From DATAOG01 sp963753685 (lineage in GTDB: Bacteria > Pseudomonadota > Alphaproteobacteria > Geminicoccales > Geminicoccaceae): a stretch of 64,000 bases of DNA. Both the position numbers and the translations under genes were made by a program. Numbering within the stretch: position 1 is the stretch's first letter; each line of letters opens with the position of its first letter. The stretch lies in the NCBI GenBank assembly GCA_963753685.1, contig CAVWDE010000010.1:124001-188000 (forward strand), in the 5' to 3' direction. Below the pieces are notes generated by a model. It was not told where the DNA came from, made no database searches, and saw only the letters and a list, made by a program, of their open reading frames with translations. Shown in pieces: positions 16,592 to 27,704 of the stretch.

Positions 16592-17563
16592 TCACTTGGC
16601 TTCTGGTTTGGGTTGCGCTTCCGGCTGCGCCGCGGGTGCCGGCTCAGCCCCGGGTGCGGGCTGAGCCTCGGCCGCGGGCGCCGCCGGCATCGGCGTGCCG
16701 TCGAGATTGAAGCGCTCGATCTTGGCACCCTCGTGCAGATCGGCGACCAGAGCGGTCACGATCTCGCGGGCCAGGTCCTGGCGCAGCTGCGGCTCGCTGT
16801 CCTCGAAGGACGGCTCGACGGTCCGGCGCTCGAACACCTTGATCACGTGCCAGCCGAACTGGGTCTGGACCGGCTCGGTCGTGATCTGGCCGGGCTGCAG
16901 CGCGAACGCCGCGTCGGCGAACGCCGGCACCATCTGCTCGCGCCGGAAGAAGCCGAGGTCGCCGCCGTTCGAGGCCGACGGCCCGGTCGAGTGCTGCTTG
17001 GCGAGGGTGGCGAAGTCGGCGCCGCTCTGCAGTTGCTGGATCACCGCCAGGGCCTCCTCCTTGGTCTTCAGGAGGATATGATGCGCATGGACCTCGGGCT
17101 GCGCGAAGTTCTGGCTCTGCTTCAGCTGATCGTAGCGCGCGTGCAGCTTGGCGTCGGTCGTGCCCTCCTCGATCTTGCGCCGGATCAGGGCATCGCGCAT
17201 CACGTTGGTCCGGGCCCGGGCAAGCGCGAGCTGGACCCCCGGATCGGTGCCGAGCTTCTCGTGCTCGGCCTCGTTGGCGAGCAGCTGGAAGTCGATCACC
17301 CGGTCGAGCAGGATGCCGAACAGCACCTGCATCGGCATCTGCCGGTACTGCTCGGGCAGGCCGCGCGCGGTCTCCTCGAGCTGCGAGCGATTGACCGCGA
17401 CGCCGTCGACGATCGCCACCACGGGGTCCTCGTCCGCGGCCGGTTGCTGCGCGCCGGCTGGGGCCGGTTGCGGCGCCCCGGCCGGGGCCGGTTGCTGCGC
17501 CCAGGCGGGGGCGCTCAAAGCCAGCAGGCCGAGGGCGGCGGCGACGAAGGACTTGGCCAACAT
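16592..17563 (-). CDS. Periplasmic parvulin-type peptidyl-prolyl isomerase
   Basis: 323 aa with a signal peptide (cleavage near AWAQQ), a repeated PAPAG/QQP linker (residues 23-43), a SurA/PpiC-like N-terminal helical region and a parvulin domain (about 160-255: HAHHILLKTKEEA, GGDLGFFRREQMVPAF, TQFGWHVIKV). The C-terminus is a Pro/Ala/Glu-rich tail. It likely helps fold exported proteins. Divergent from secA, a sensible pairing for secretion. Confidence 0.88.
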   Translation of the reverse strand: MLAKSFVAAALGLLALSAPAWAQQPAPAGAPQPAPAGAQQPAADEDPVVAIVDGVAVNRSQLEETARGLPEQYRQMPMQVLFGILLDRVIDFQLLANEAEHEKLGTDPGVQLALARARTNVMRDALIRRKIEEGTTDAKLHARYDQLKQSQNFAQPEVHAHHILLKTKEEALAVIQQLQSGADFATLAKQHSTGPSASNGGDLGFFRREQMVPAFADAAFALQPGQITTEPVQTQFGWHVIKVFERRTVEPSFEDSEPQLRQDLAREIVTALVADLHEGAKIERFNLDGTPMPAAPAAEAQPAPGAEPAPAAQPEAQPKPEAK

Positions 17564-17672
17564 GGAGTGGCTCCAGGGATCAGTGCAAGAGGGGCGCCAT
17601 AAAGCACAACAGCGGGCCGCTCACAAGCATTCGCCGCGCCCCCGATCGGCCGGAGTTCGACCGGGGCTCGCG

Positions 17673-17701
17673 TTGACACCCAGGGGCAAACTGCCTATCT
17701 C
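17673..17701 (+). promoter_or_regulatory. Sigma-70-like promoter of secA
   Basis: A perfect -35 TTGACA (17673-17678), a 17-bp spacer and TATCTC (17696-17701) as -10. The expected start of transcription gives a leader of roughly 45-50 nt before the secA ATG at 17755. Confidence 0.6.
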
Positions 17702-17754
17702 ACGGGGCAGTCCCGCCCCCAGTCTCGACCCCGCCCCGGGAGGATCCTGCGCCC

Positions 17755-20499
<2,745 letters not shown>

Positions 20500-20663
20500 G
20501 GCAGGACGGCACCGGCGGCTTTCCCGTGATCGGCGACCGACCCGCCATCGCGAGGGGAGCATGCACCGAACCCGCCGGCGCGAGGCCAGCCGGGGTGCTC
20601 CGTCGCCCGATCCTGGTCCCGCCCGCGGCCGGCCTCCGGCGTCCCTCACCAGAGCCCCTCGCA

Positions 20664-20691
20664 TTGCCAACCCCCGCGGAGCCGGTATAGT
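20664..20691 (+). promoter_or_regulatory. Sigma-70-like promoter of the ABC importer operon
   Basis: TTGCCA (20664-20669), a 16-bp spacer and TATAGT (20686-20691), about 50 bp before the binding-protein start. The rest of the 241-bp gap after secA shows no coding pattern. Confidence 0.5.
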
Positions 20692-20740
20692 GACCGGAGG
20701 CCGGGGGCCTGCGGACTCTCGCGCGCTGGAGGAGGCAGAA

Positions 20741-22115
20741 ATGGTCAGACGCAAACAGCAGGGAGATCTCCGGCAAGAGGCGTGGCGGCAGCAGATGCTG
20801 CGGGGCGAGATCGATCGGCGGGAGCTCCTGACGCGCAGCCTTGCCGCCGGCCTCGGCGTGGCCGGCGTCAGCGTGGCGGCCAAGTTCGGCATCGGCACCG
20901 CGCACGCGGACCGGCCCCTGACCCCGACGTTCTATCAGTGGATCGAGGACCTGCATCCCGGTATTCCCAAGGTCAACGCGCAGTTTCCCGGCATCAACTA
21001 CCAGATCGCGCCGGTCGAGGGCTTCGGCATCGAACGGTTCGTCGCCGAGGCCAAGAAGGGCGAGAGCACCTGGGACGTCTATGTCGGCATGACGCCGTTC
21101 GTCGAAATGACCGCGATGATCCAGGCCGACGTGATCGAGCCCTGGGACAAGTACATCCCGAAAGAGGTCATTGACGACATCATCCCGTCGATCCGCCAGG
21201 AATGCACGGTCGACGGCAAGCTCTACAGCTGGCCGTTCCTGCTCGATGTGATCGGGATGGGCTGGCACTCGGGCCTCGCGACCAAAGCCGGACTGCCGGA
21301 CACGGCGCCCGAGACCTGGGACGACTATCTGCAGAGCGCCCAGAAGATCGTGGATTCGGGCGCCGCCCCGTTCGGGGCGACCTTCGACGCCCATGGCTGG
21401 CGCTCGCTGGCGCCGATGACCCACAGCCTCAGCACCGACGTCTACACCTCCGAGGGCCTGTTCGATTTCACCAGCGACCCGGCGATCGAAGCCCTGATGC
21501 TGATGAAGAAGATCATGGCGCTGGCCAATCCCGACATCCTGCTCGCGGGCACCAGCGATGCCGGCGTCAACGGCACCCCGGACGAGGTCGCCTTTGCCGC
21601 CCAGCGGGTCGGCTACTACACCAAATACTTCAATGCGCCGCTGCGCATGGCCCAGTACTGGCAAGATCCGACCCTCTTGAAGCTGGCACCGTTGCCCAAG
21701 TTCGCCAAGGGCGCGGGCTCGACGGTGTTCTGGACCACCGGCTCCTGTCTCCTCAAGTATGGTCAGAACAAGGAGAAGGCGGCGGAATACATCAAAACCC
21801 TGACCTACGATCCGCAGATCTGGAAGGACTTCGATCGCCGGCACGGAAACCGCGCACCCGGGGCAACTGCCGCCCTACGGCTCGATCTACGCCGCCTGGG
21901 CGACCAACCCGCCCGACTGGATGCCGGCCTTCGTGGGCCTCGTGCGCGGTCAGCTCGACCGCGCCAAGGCGATCACCAACAACCTGTTCGGCCTGCAGCA
22001 GTTCGTGATCGGGCAGCCGATCTGGGAGACCTACCTGAAGGGCGAGGAGAAGGATCCCCACATCGTCATGAAGAAGGTGGTCGATGCCGTGCACGCCGAG
22101 ATGCAGCGCGGCTGA
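20741..22115 (+). pseudogene. ABC importer solute-binding protein, interrupted by a +1 frameshift near 21830
   Basis: Family-1 (sugar/polyol-type) periplasmic binding protein of about 457 aa if the frame is corrected. N-terminal RRELLTRSLAAGLG is a Tat-like signal, followed by HADRPLTPTFYQWIEDLHPG. The frame is normal to IWKD at 21829, then switches: reading on after dropping one T of the pair at 21830-21831 gives SIAGTETAHPGQLPPYGSIY and an intact C-terminus ending AEMQRG at 22115. GGAGGAGG precedes the start. The two permeases follow. Whether the extra T is real decay or a base-calling error cannot be settled here; I favour the latter. Confidence 0.82.
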
Positions 22116-22233
22116 CGGCGCCAGGCGCAGACGGCAGGAGCGGGCCGCCCGCGTGCCTGCCGTCTGACCTGCCCCGACCGGTCAGACCGCCTGCCTGTCG
22201 CTCGGCGCCCCCGCCTCGAGGACCTGCAACGTC

Positions 22234-23169
22234 GTGGCAGCAGCCGTAGCCCGAACGTCCTGGCCCGCCCGCCGGAGCCACCTTCAGCAGCAGATCAGTC
22301 CGTGGGTCTTCCTCCTGCCCACGCTCATCTTCTTCGTCTGGTACCAGGCCTACCCGATCGTCCGCGTGGTCTGGATCAGCTTCACCGATTTCAAGTTCCT
22401 GAGCCACGAGCCGGCCAACTGGGTCGGCTTCAGCAACTATGCCGAAGCCCTCCGCGATCCTTTGCTGTGGACGAGCCTGTGGCGGGCGGCGCTGTTCACC
22501 ATGATGTTCCTGCCCGGCACGATCATCATTCCGCTGCTCGTGGCGATCCTGGTCGACCGCGTGCAGAACCAGCGCGTGGCGACCGTCTACCGCGTGATCC
22601 TGCTGATCCCGGCCGTCATCCCGAGCACGCTGATCTTCGTGCTCTGGAAATGGCTGTACAATTACCAGGTCGGGCCGATCAATCACCTTCTGGTCCAGGT
22701 CCTCGGGCTGTTCAGCTACCAGAATGCGCCGCAGTGGCTGGGCGGCACGCCGCTCACCCTGCCGTCGATCGCGATCATGGAGGTCTGGTGGGGGCTGGGC
22801 TATCACAGCGTCTTCTTCCTCGCCGGCCTGGCCGCGATTCCCAAGGAATTGCCGGAAGCGGCGCGCATCGACGGCGCCAACGAATGGCAGGTGTTCTGGC
22901 ACGTCACTTTGCCGCGCCTGCAGCCGATCATGATGATCCTGGTCGTGCTGCGCTTCGGCACCTCGATGGCGGTGATCGACGAGTACCTGATCATGGGCGG
23001 CTTCAACCGCAACTCGCCGACCTACACCTGGACCATCTTCATGTACGATCAGGCCTTCAAGACCGGCCTGTGGCGCCAGGGCTTCGCGGCCGCGATCGGC
23101 ATGATCGGCGCCGTGGTGATGATGCTGTTCGTCGCCTTCCTCCTCTACGTCTTCCGGCGCAAGGGCTGA
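22234..23169 (+). CDS. ABC sugar-type permease, MalF/UgpA-like
   Basis: 311 aa inner-membrane subunit with six hydrophobic segments (first at SPWVFLLPTLIFFVWY, last at VVMMLFVAFLLYVF) and the ATPase-coupling EAA loop PEAARIDGANEWQVFWHVTLP. GTG start at 22234. Second gene of the importer operon, between the binding protein and the MalG-like permease. No ATPase gene is adjacent, so the complex must use one encoded elsewhere. Confidence 0.88.
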   Translation: MAAAVARTSWPARRSHLQQQISPWVFLLPTLIFFVWYQAYPIVRVVWISFTDFKFLSHEPANWVGFSNYAEALRDPLLWTSLWRAALFTMMFLPGTIIIPLLVAILVDRVQNQRVATVYRVILLIPAVIPSTLIFVLWKWLYNYQVGPINHLLVQVLGLFSYQNAPQWLGGTPLTLPSIAIMEVWWGLGYHSVFFLAGLAAIPKELPEAARIDGANEWQVFWHVTLPRLQPIMMILVVLRFGTSMAVIDEYLIMGGFNRNSPTYTWTIFMYDQAFKTGLWRQGFAAAIGMIGAVVMMLFVAFLLYVFRRKG

Positions 23170-23204
23170 GCGGATGCAGGCGAGCCAGTCGCAACGGCGC
23201 GAGC

Positions 23205-24071
23205 TTGCCGCCACCGGCGCGCCGGGGCGCATCCACTTGGCTCGCGCACCATCGCAGCGCGATCATCCGCCACGTCGTGATCAACTTCTTCCTGCTGACG
23301 ATCCTTTTGCCGCTCTTCTGGGTCCTGCTGCTCTCGATCAAATCCCTGCCGGACTCGATGACCGGCCAGTTGTGGCCGCGCAAATTCGATTTTTCCCACT
23401 ATGCCTACGTGTTCGACAAGATCGCGACGCTACCGGTCAATCTCCTCAACAGCATCTACGTGACCGCGGCCACGGTCGTGATCACGGTGTTCTGCGCGGT
23501 CCTGGCCGGCTATGCGCTCGTGCACCTGAAGCCGCGCGGCGGCCCCTTCATCATCGCGCTGCTGATCGCCTCGCTCTATTTCCCGACCCGGGTGGTGTCG
23601 ATCATCAGCATCTACCAGATCCAGGACTTCCTCGGCCTGATCAACACCACGAGCGGCCTGATCCTGCCCTACATCACCCTCAATCTCGCGGTCAGCGTCT
23701 TGATCATGCGCTCTGTCTTCCAGCTCGTGCCGCACGAGCTGATGGATGCCGCCCACATCGACGGCGCCGGCGTCTGGCGCACGCTCTGGATGGTCGGCCT
23801 GCCCCTGGTCCGCAATGGCCTCGTGGTCGTGATCATCGTCAATTTCGTCACCGCCTGGGGCGAATACCTGCTGTGCACGACCCTCACCAACGACCAGGTC
23901 GTGCGCACCATGCCGGTCGTGCTCGCCGCCGCCCAGGGCGGCATGGGCCAATGGGCCTGGCCGCGGATCGCCGCGGTCTACATGATCGTCGTGACCCCCG
24001 GCATCATCGCCTTCGCCTTCGCCCAACGCCTGTTCTTCAAGGGCCTGATGGAAGGCGTGCTGAAGGCCTGA
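23205..24071 (+). CDS. ABC sugar-type permease, MalG/UgpE-like (start unclear, possible frameshift)
   Basis: About 288 aa as given. Six membrane segments begin at VVINFFLLTILLPLFWVLLL; EAA loop is ELMDAAHIDGAGVWRTLWMVGLP; ends LFFKGLMEGVLKA. No ATG exists in this frame near the N-terminus: TTG 23205 and GTG 23277 are the possible starts. The ATG at 23174, 5 bp after the upstream stop, is the natural start but lies in another frame. One extra base between 23177 and 23270 would explain this, giving an arginine-rich N-terminus before the first helix. Confidence 0.82.
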   Translation: MPPPARRGASTWLAHHRSAIIRHVVINFFLLTILLPLFWVLLLSIKSLPDSMTGQLWPRKFDFSHYAYVFDKIATLPVNLLNSIYVTAATVVITVFCAVLAGYALVHLKPRGGPFIIALLIASLYFPTRVVSIISIYQIQDFLGLINTTSGLILPYITLNLAVSVLIMRSVFQLVPHELMDAAHIDGAGVWRTLWMVGLPLVRNGLVVVIIVNFVTAWGEYLLCTTLTNDQVVRTMPVVLAAAQGGMGQWAWPRIAAVYMIVVTPGIIAFAFAQRLFFKGLMEGVLKA

Positions 24072-24284
24072 CAGACCACGCTCGGCGCGCTAAAGAAGTC
24101 CTCAGTACGAGTCGCTTCCCGTAACTGTTCGCGAGCCTCGTGAGGCCTGAGCGGACCCGCAAACCCGATGTTCAGATGAGAAATACAAAACTCGAAAGGG
24201 TTAATTACTATCCCCGTTGGCTTATCTTTCGACCTATCGCAGGATAGAGATGCTCGGCAACCAGGACCGATTTGAGCTTGATCA
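24072..24284. other. Intergenic stretch with a short hairpin and AT-rich DNA
   Basis: A 12-base palindrome GCCTCGTGAGGC (24135-24146) could end the importer transcript, but it has no T-tract. From about 24170 the base composition turns clearly AT-richer than the surroundings. A 23-codon ORF (24176-24247) is visible but has no supporting feature. Confidence 0.4.
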
Positions 24285-24731
24285 TCAAATGTTCCGCTCG
24301 GGCTGCCTCGCCAAGGATAACATCCCGGTCGACCTCGTTAAGAACCGTTCGGCCGGCTCATATCCAGACATCGAGCACCGATAAGAACCTTTTTGGTTCC
24401 CTTCTCGCCGAACTCCATGAACTATGAAGTTGCGTGCCTGTCGTGCTTGGTGAAACTCCTCCCGGAGGTCGGCAATCGCTTGTGATTTTAAATATCCAAT
24501 TCTTGCATTAAGTTCCTTGAACACTTTGTCGATCTTTGATGAGAAATCTGCTTCATATATTTCCATGGCTGAGTCTGGGAACGAAGCATAGTCCTGAGAT
24601 TGATGCTTGGCCGCAAAGAAGGCAAGCGCGAGCACTGATTCAAGGTGTGCAAACGTCGCCACCGCGATCCCTAGCGAGTGAAGAAACTCCGGATCCACAA
24701 AGTCTATAGAACCCTTGATCGAGTCCGGCAT
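24285..24731 (-). CDS. HEPN-like hypothetical protein in an AT-richer island
   Basis: 148 aa, mostly helical. The segment RQARNFIVHGV contains Arg-Asn-x3-His (R-x4-H), the spacing seen at the active site of HEPN ribonucleases, and sits after a long helix as in small HEPN proteins; the assignment is tentative. GAGGG lies 8 bp before the ATG. Codon use is less GC-biased than its neighbours, suggesting transfer. The last 30 residues look irregular, so the C-terminus may be altered. It lies beside toxin-antitoxin genes. Confidence 0.5.
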   Translation of the reverse strand: MPDSIKGSIDFVDPEFLHSLGIAVATFAHLESVLALAFFAAKHQSQDYASFPDSAMEIYEADFSSKIDKVFKELNARIGYLKSQAIADLREEFHQARQARNFIVHGVRREGNQKGSYRCSMSGYEPAERFLTRSTGMLSLARQPERNI

Positions 24732-24774
24732 CGCGCGTCCCTCAAAGAATGCGCTGCTGAGTTCTTGCCGCTCG

Positions 24775-25065
24775 CTAGGCGGCCAAGGCGCGCCTTACCG
24801 CGTCGGGCTCGTGCTCGATCACCTTGAGCAGGATGCGCGCCGGGCCCTCGGGGTGGCGGCGTCCCTGCTCCCAGCTCTGCACCGCGGCGAGGCCGAAGCC
24901 GAAGCTGGAGGCAAAGCGCGACTGCGACATGCCGAGCTTGCGCCGCAGTGCCTTGACGTCGAATTCGGGCGGGACGTGCACGACCCGTTCGCCCTCGGCC
25001 TCGCCGCGCAGGATGGCGCGGGCTTCCCGGATGCTGCCCAGGATCTTGTCACCGGCGGCGGACAT
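24775..25065 (-). CDS. HTH-type antitoxin (HigA/NadS-like, XRE family)
   Basis: 96 aa from ATG 25065, which has GAGGAG about 9 bp upstream; a start at 25095 would run into the toxin remnant. The N-terminus (ILGSIREARAILRGE) and DVKALRRKLGMSQSRFA, then VQSWEQGRRHPEG, match antitoxins that pair with RelE/HigB-type toxins. It should repress its own promoter; the partner next to it is broken. Confidence 0.82.
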   Translation of the reverse strand: MSAAGDKILGSIREARAILRGEAEGERVVHVPPEFDVKALRRKLGMSQSRFASSFGFGLAAVQSWEQGRRHPEGPARILLKVIEHEPDAVRRALAA

Positions 25066-25270
25066 GGCGCCTCGCTCCTCGACGGTAGTCCTCAACGAGC
25101 CCGGCCAGCTCGCGCTTCAGCGCGTTGCGCTCGGCCTGGGTCAAGTCGACCTTCTCACCTTTCGCGAACAGCGTCAGCTGGAACACCGGCACCTCAGGAC
25201 CGCTGTAGAACGTGTCGCCCGATAGCCGCCCGCGCCCGCCGAACCGACCGTGCGACCACGACCTTTCACG
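25049..25270 (-). pseudogene. Truncated RelE/HigB-type toxin remnant
   Basis: The C-terminal half of a toxin is readable: GPEVPVFQLTLFAKGEKVDL, then TQAERNALKRELAGL, typical of RelE/HigB endoribonucleases. Upstream, in another frame, GRTVGSAGAGGYRA matches the central K-SGGYR core strand. The two parts need a one-base deletion to be explained, and the first half of the toxin is missing, with an in-frame stop just upstream. It precedes the antitoxin gene as in higBA loci, overlapping it by 17 bp. Confidence 0.7.
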
Positions 25271-25328
25271 GCGTAGCGCCAGGCCTATCCCGAAGCTTAG
25301 CCACGATGGCCTATTCGGGAGCCTGACG

Positions 25329-25787
25329 ATGAACTGGTATCGACATGGTTGGGTGCACGCGCGCGGCGCGATCGTTCTGGGCATGCTCGCGATCGGCAGC
25401 GTCCAGGTGGATTCGGTCCGGGCGGGCTCGGACTGGTTCGCCCTCGATCCGGACAAGACCCTCTGCGACGTCCACTCGTCGACCTGTACCATCGAGCTTG
25501 CCTGGTCGGTCAGCAACGAGGACAAGTTCGACAAGTGGAAGATCTGCTGGATGCCGAAAGTATCGCGCACCTGGCTCACCGATGATTGTAAATATTATTC
25601 CAAGGTCAGGACGATCGACAACAATTTCTACGCCATTCCGGATCTGAACATGGACCACGATTATCGGGTCAAGCTGGAGGGGCGACGGGAAAAGAACGGC
25701 AACTGGACCTGCGTGCAGAAGACGGTAGTCCGGTACGTCGGCTACGGGGCTTACCTCGCCGACGGCGGCATCTGCACCGACTTTTGA
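25329..25787 (+). CDS. Exported cysteine-containing protein of unknown function
   Basis: 152 aa from ATG 25329. A signal peptide (GAIVLGMLAIGSVQV, cleavage near VRAGS) is followed by a soluble domain with six cysteines (CDV, TCT, ICW, DCK, WTCV, GICTDF), fitting three disulphides, and many aromatics; part of it resembles an immunoglobulin/fibronectin-like strand pattern. No family recognised. It begins next to the degraded toxin, so its 5' region may be a junction. Confidence 0.6.
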   Translation: MNWYRHGWVHARGAIVLGMLAIGSVQVDSVRAGSDWFALDPDKTLCDVHSSTCTIELAWSVSNEDKFDKWKICWMPKVSRTWLTDDCKYYSKVRTIDNNFYAIPDLNMDHDYRVKLEGRREKNGNWTCVQKTVVRYVGYGAYLADGGICTDF

Positions 25788-25918
25788 GGGGTCCGGGACT
25801 CCCGCGACCAGACGCGGCCGATCGCTGGAGTTGTTCCTCGACCACCGGCACTCCCGGCGGCTGCTCGGGGCGGCGAGGCGGGAAGCCGCAGCCTACGACC
25901 GTCGGCCGGCGCCTGTGC

Positions 25919-26347
25919 TCACTCGCGCACGACCATGACCGAGCATTTGGCGTGGCGGACGACCTTGCCGGTGTTGGGCCCGAGCAGGAAGTCGGCGAGC
26001 TCGGGGCGGTGCGCCGCCATGACGATCAGGTCGGCCTTGATCGCGTCGGCGGCCTTGAGGATCTCCTGGTAGATCCGGCCCCCGGCGACGAGCCGCCGCG
26101 ATTCGATCTCGGGCGGCACCTGCTGGGCGGCGAGGTCGCGCAGCTGCTTGACCACCTGCTGGCGGAGCTTGGCCTCGTAGCCCTCCGGCAGGGCCTGGCC
26201 GACCACCGGCAGGCCCCGCTCCGGCACCACCGCGAGCAGGTGCAGCCTGGCCTCGAAGGTCTCGCACAAGGAGATCGCGGTCGGCAGCGCCTTGCGCCAG
26301 GAGTGCTTGTCGGACAAATCGATCGGCACCAGGACGTTGCGGTACAT
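25919..26347 (-). CDS. Universal stress protein (UspA family)
   Basis: 142 aa single Usp domain: MYRNVLVPIDLSD start, IVMAAHRP, and the ATP-binding signature GPNTGKVVRHAKCSVMVVR at the C-terminus. The same-strand neighbour upstream is a TAXI-type TRAP binding protein; UspA proteins are often encoded with TRAP transporters (TeaD is an example), which fits. Confidence 0.9.
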   Translation of the reverse strand: MYRNVLVPIDLSDKHSWRKALPTAISLCETFEARLHLLAVVPERGLPVVGQALPEGYEAKLRQQVVKQLRDLAAQQVPPEIESRRLVAGGRIYQEILKAADAIKADLIVMAAHRPELADFLLGPNTGKVVRHAKCSVMVVRE

Positions 26348-26572
26348 GGGCGTCGTTCTCCCGGTCAGTCGCCAGCCGCCGCGACGGCGGCCGTTGCCGG
26401 CGCCAGGGTCGGGCTGCGGCGCCGTTGCAGCCAGGGGATCAGGCCGGGCACCACCGGCGCCGGCAACCGCATCAGCTCTTCAGACGGACGGTCTTCGACC
26501 CCGGGCACGCGGGTGATCTCGAAGCCGAAACTCCGGCCCGCCTTCCCGGCCGCGCGGCCGTCACGCCCGACC
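26348..26572. other. Intergenic gap between TAXI binding protein and UspA genes
   Basis: No recognised gene. On the minus strand a 35-codon ORF (26472 to 26365) starts ATG and reads MRLPAPVVPGLIPWLQRRR; the sequence just upstream stays open in the same frame (RVPGVEDRPSEEL). It could be a short protein or the tail of a lost gene. Confidence 0.3.
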
Positions 26573-27556
26573 CTACATCAGGCCGGCTTCCTTGTAGTAC
26601 TTCAGGGCGCCCGGGTGCAGCGGGGCCGAGAGCGCCAGGGTCACCATCTCCGCCTTCTTCAGGTTGGCGAACGCAGGGTGCAGCTTCTTGAACTCGTCGA
26701 AGTTCTCGAACACCGCCTTGACCACCTGGTAGACGACGTCGTCGGGCACCTTGGCCGAGGTCACGACGGTCGCGCGCACGCCGAAGGTCTCGACGTCGCG
26801 CTCGGTGCCGCGATACAGGCCGCCCGGGATGACCGCCTTGGTATAATAGGGGAACTCCTTGACCAGGGTATCGATCTCGGGCCCGGTCACCGGCACCAGA
26901 TGGGCATCGGCGGTGGCCGTGGCCTCCTGGATCGAGCCGCTCGGGTGGCCGACCGTGAACACGATCGCGTCGATCTGGTTGTCGGCCAGCGCCTGCGCCT
27001 GCTCGGCCGACTTGAGCTCGGAGGCGAGCCCGAAGTCGGCGAGCGTCCAGCCCTTGCGCGCCATCACCACCTCCAGGGTCGAGCGCTGGCCGGAGCCCGG
27101 ATTGCCGACGTTGACCCGCTTGCCCTTGAGGTCGTCGAAGGTGCGGATGTCGGCATCGTCGCGCGCCACGACGGTGAACGGCTCGGGGTGCAGCGAGAAC
27201 ACCGCGCGCAGGTCCGCGAACGGGCCCCGATCCTTGAACTCCTGGCCCTCGCCTTTCCAGGCCTTGTACTGCACGTCGCTCTGGACGATGCCCAGGTCGA
27301 GCTCGCCCTCGCGGATCGTGTTGACGTTGTAGACCGAGCCGCTGGTGGCCTCGACCGAGCAGCGGATCCCGCTCGCCTTGCGGTCCTTGTTGACCAGGCG
27401 GCAGATCGCGCTGCCGGCCGGGTAGTAGACGCCGGTCACGCCGCCGGTGCCGATCGTGATGAAGGTGTCGGCGCGCGCGGACAGGACGTTCGTGGCGAGC
27501 AGGGCTGCGCCGGCCGCGAGCCCGAGCGCGACGCCGCGAAGCGGTCGAACGTGCAT
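26573..27556 (-). CDS. TAXI-family TRAP transporter solute-binding protein
   Basis: 327 aa from ATG 27556. Signal peptide (ALGLAAGAALLATN, cleavage near ARADT), then the hallmark TFITIGTGGVTGVYYPAGSA and RCSVEATSGSVYNVN, with a later VNVGNPGSGQRSTLEV. TAXI proteins deliver substrates such as glutamate or other carboxylates to fused TRAP membrane subunits. No DctQM subunit lies in the window, so the protein is an orphan here. Confidence 0.92.
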   Translation of the reverse strand: MHVRPLRGVALGLAAGAALLATNVLSARADTFITIGTGGVTGVYYPAGSAICRLVNKDRKASGIRCSVEATSGSVYNVNTIREGELDLGIVQSDVQYKAWKGEGQEFKDRGPFADLRAVFSLHPEPFTVVARDDADIRTFDDLKGKRVNVGNPGSGQRSTLEVVMARKGWTLADFGLASELKSAEQAQALADNQIDAIVFTVGHPSGSIQEATATADAHLVPVTGPEIDTLVKEFPYYTKAVIPGGLYRGTERDVETFGVRATVVTSAKVPDDVVYQVVKAVFENFDEFKKLHPAFANLKKAEMVTLALSAPLHPGALKYYKEAGLM

Positions 27557-27704
27557 GTCCGTCGAGGCCCCTCGGTGATCCGCAGATTGAATCGACCTTA
27601 GCCAGGGTGGCACAATGGGGCAAGCCGGGCGGATCGCGGCGACCCTCGAGGCCGCGGCCGTGCCGGTGGCCACGCGGCCGAATTCAGATCTGGGAGGATG
27701 GGCT

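Noticed and set aside
24176..24247. Twenty-three-codon plus-strand ORF in the AT-rich gap
   Set aside because: No Shine-Dalgarno sequence, no conservation evidence and too short to support.
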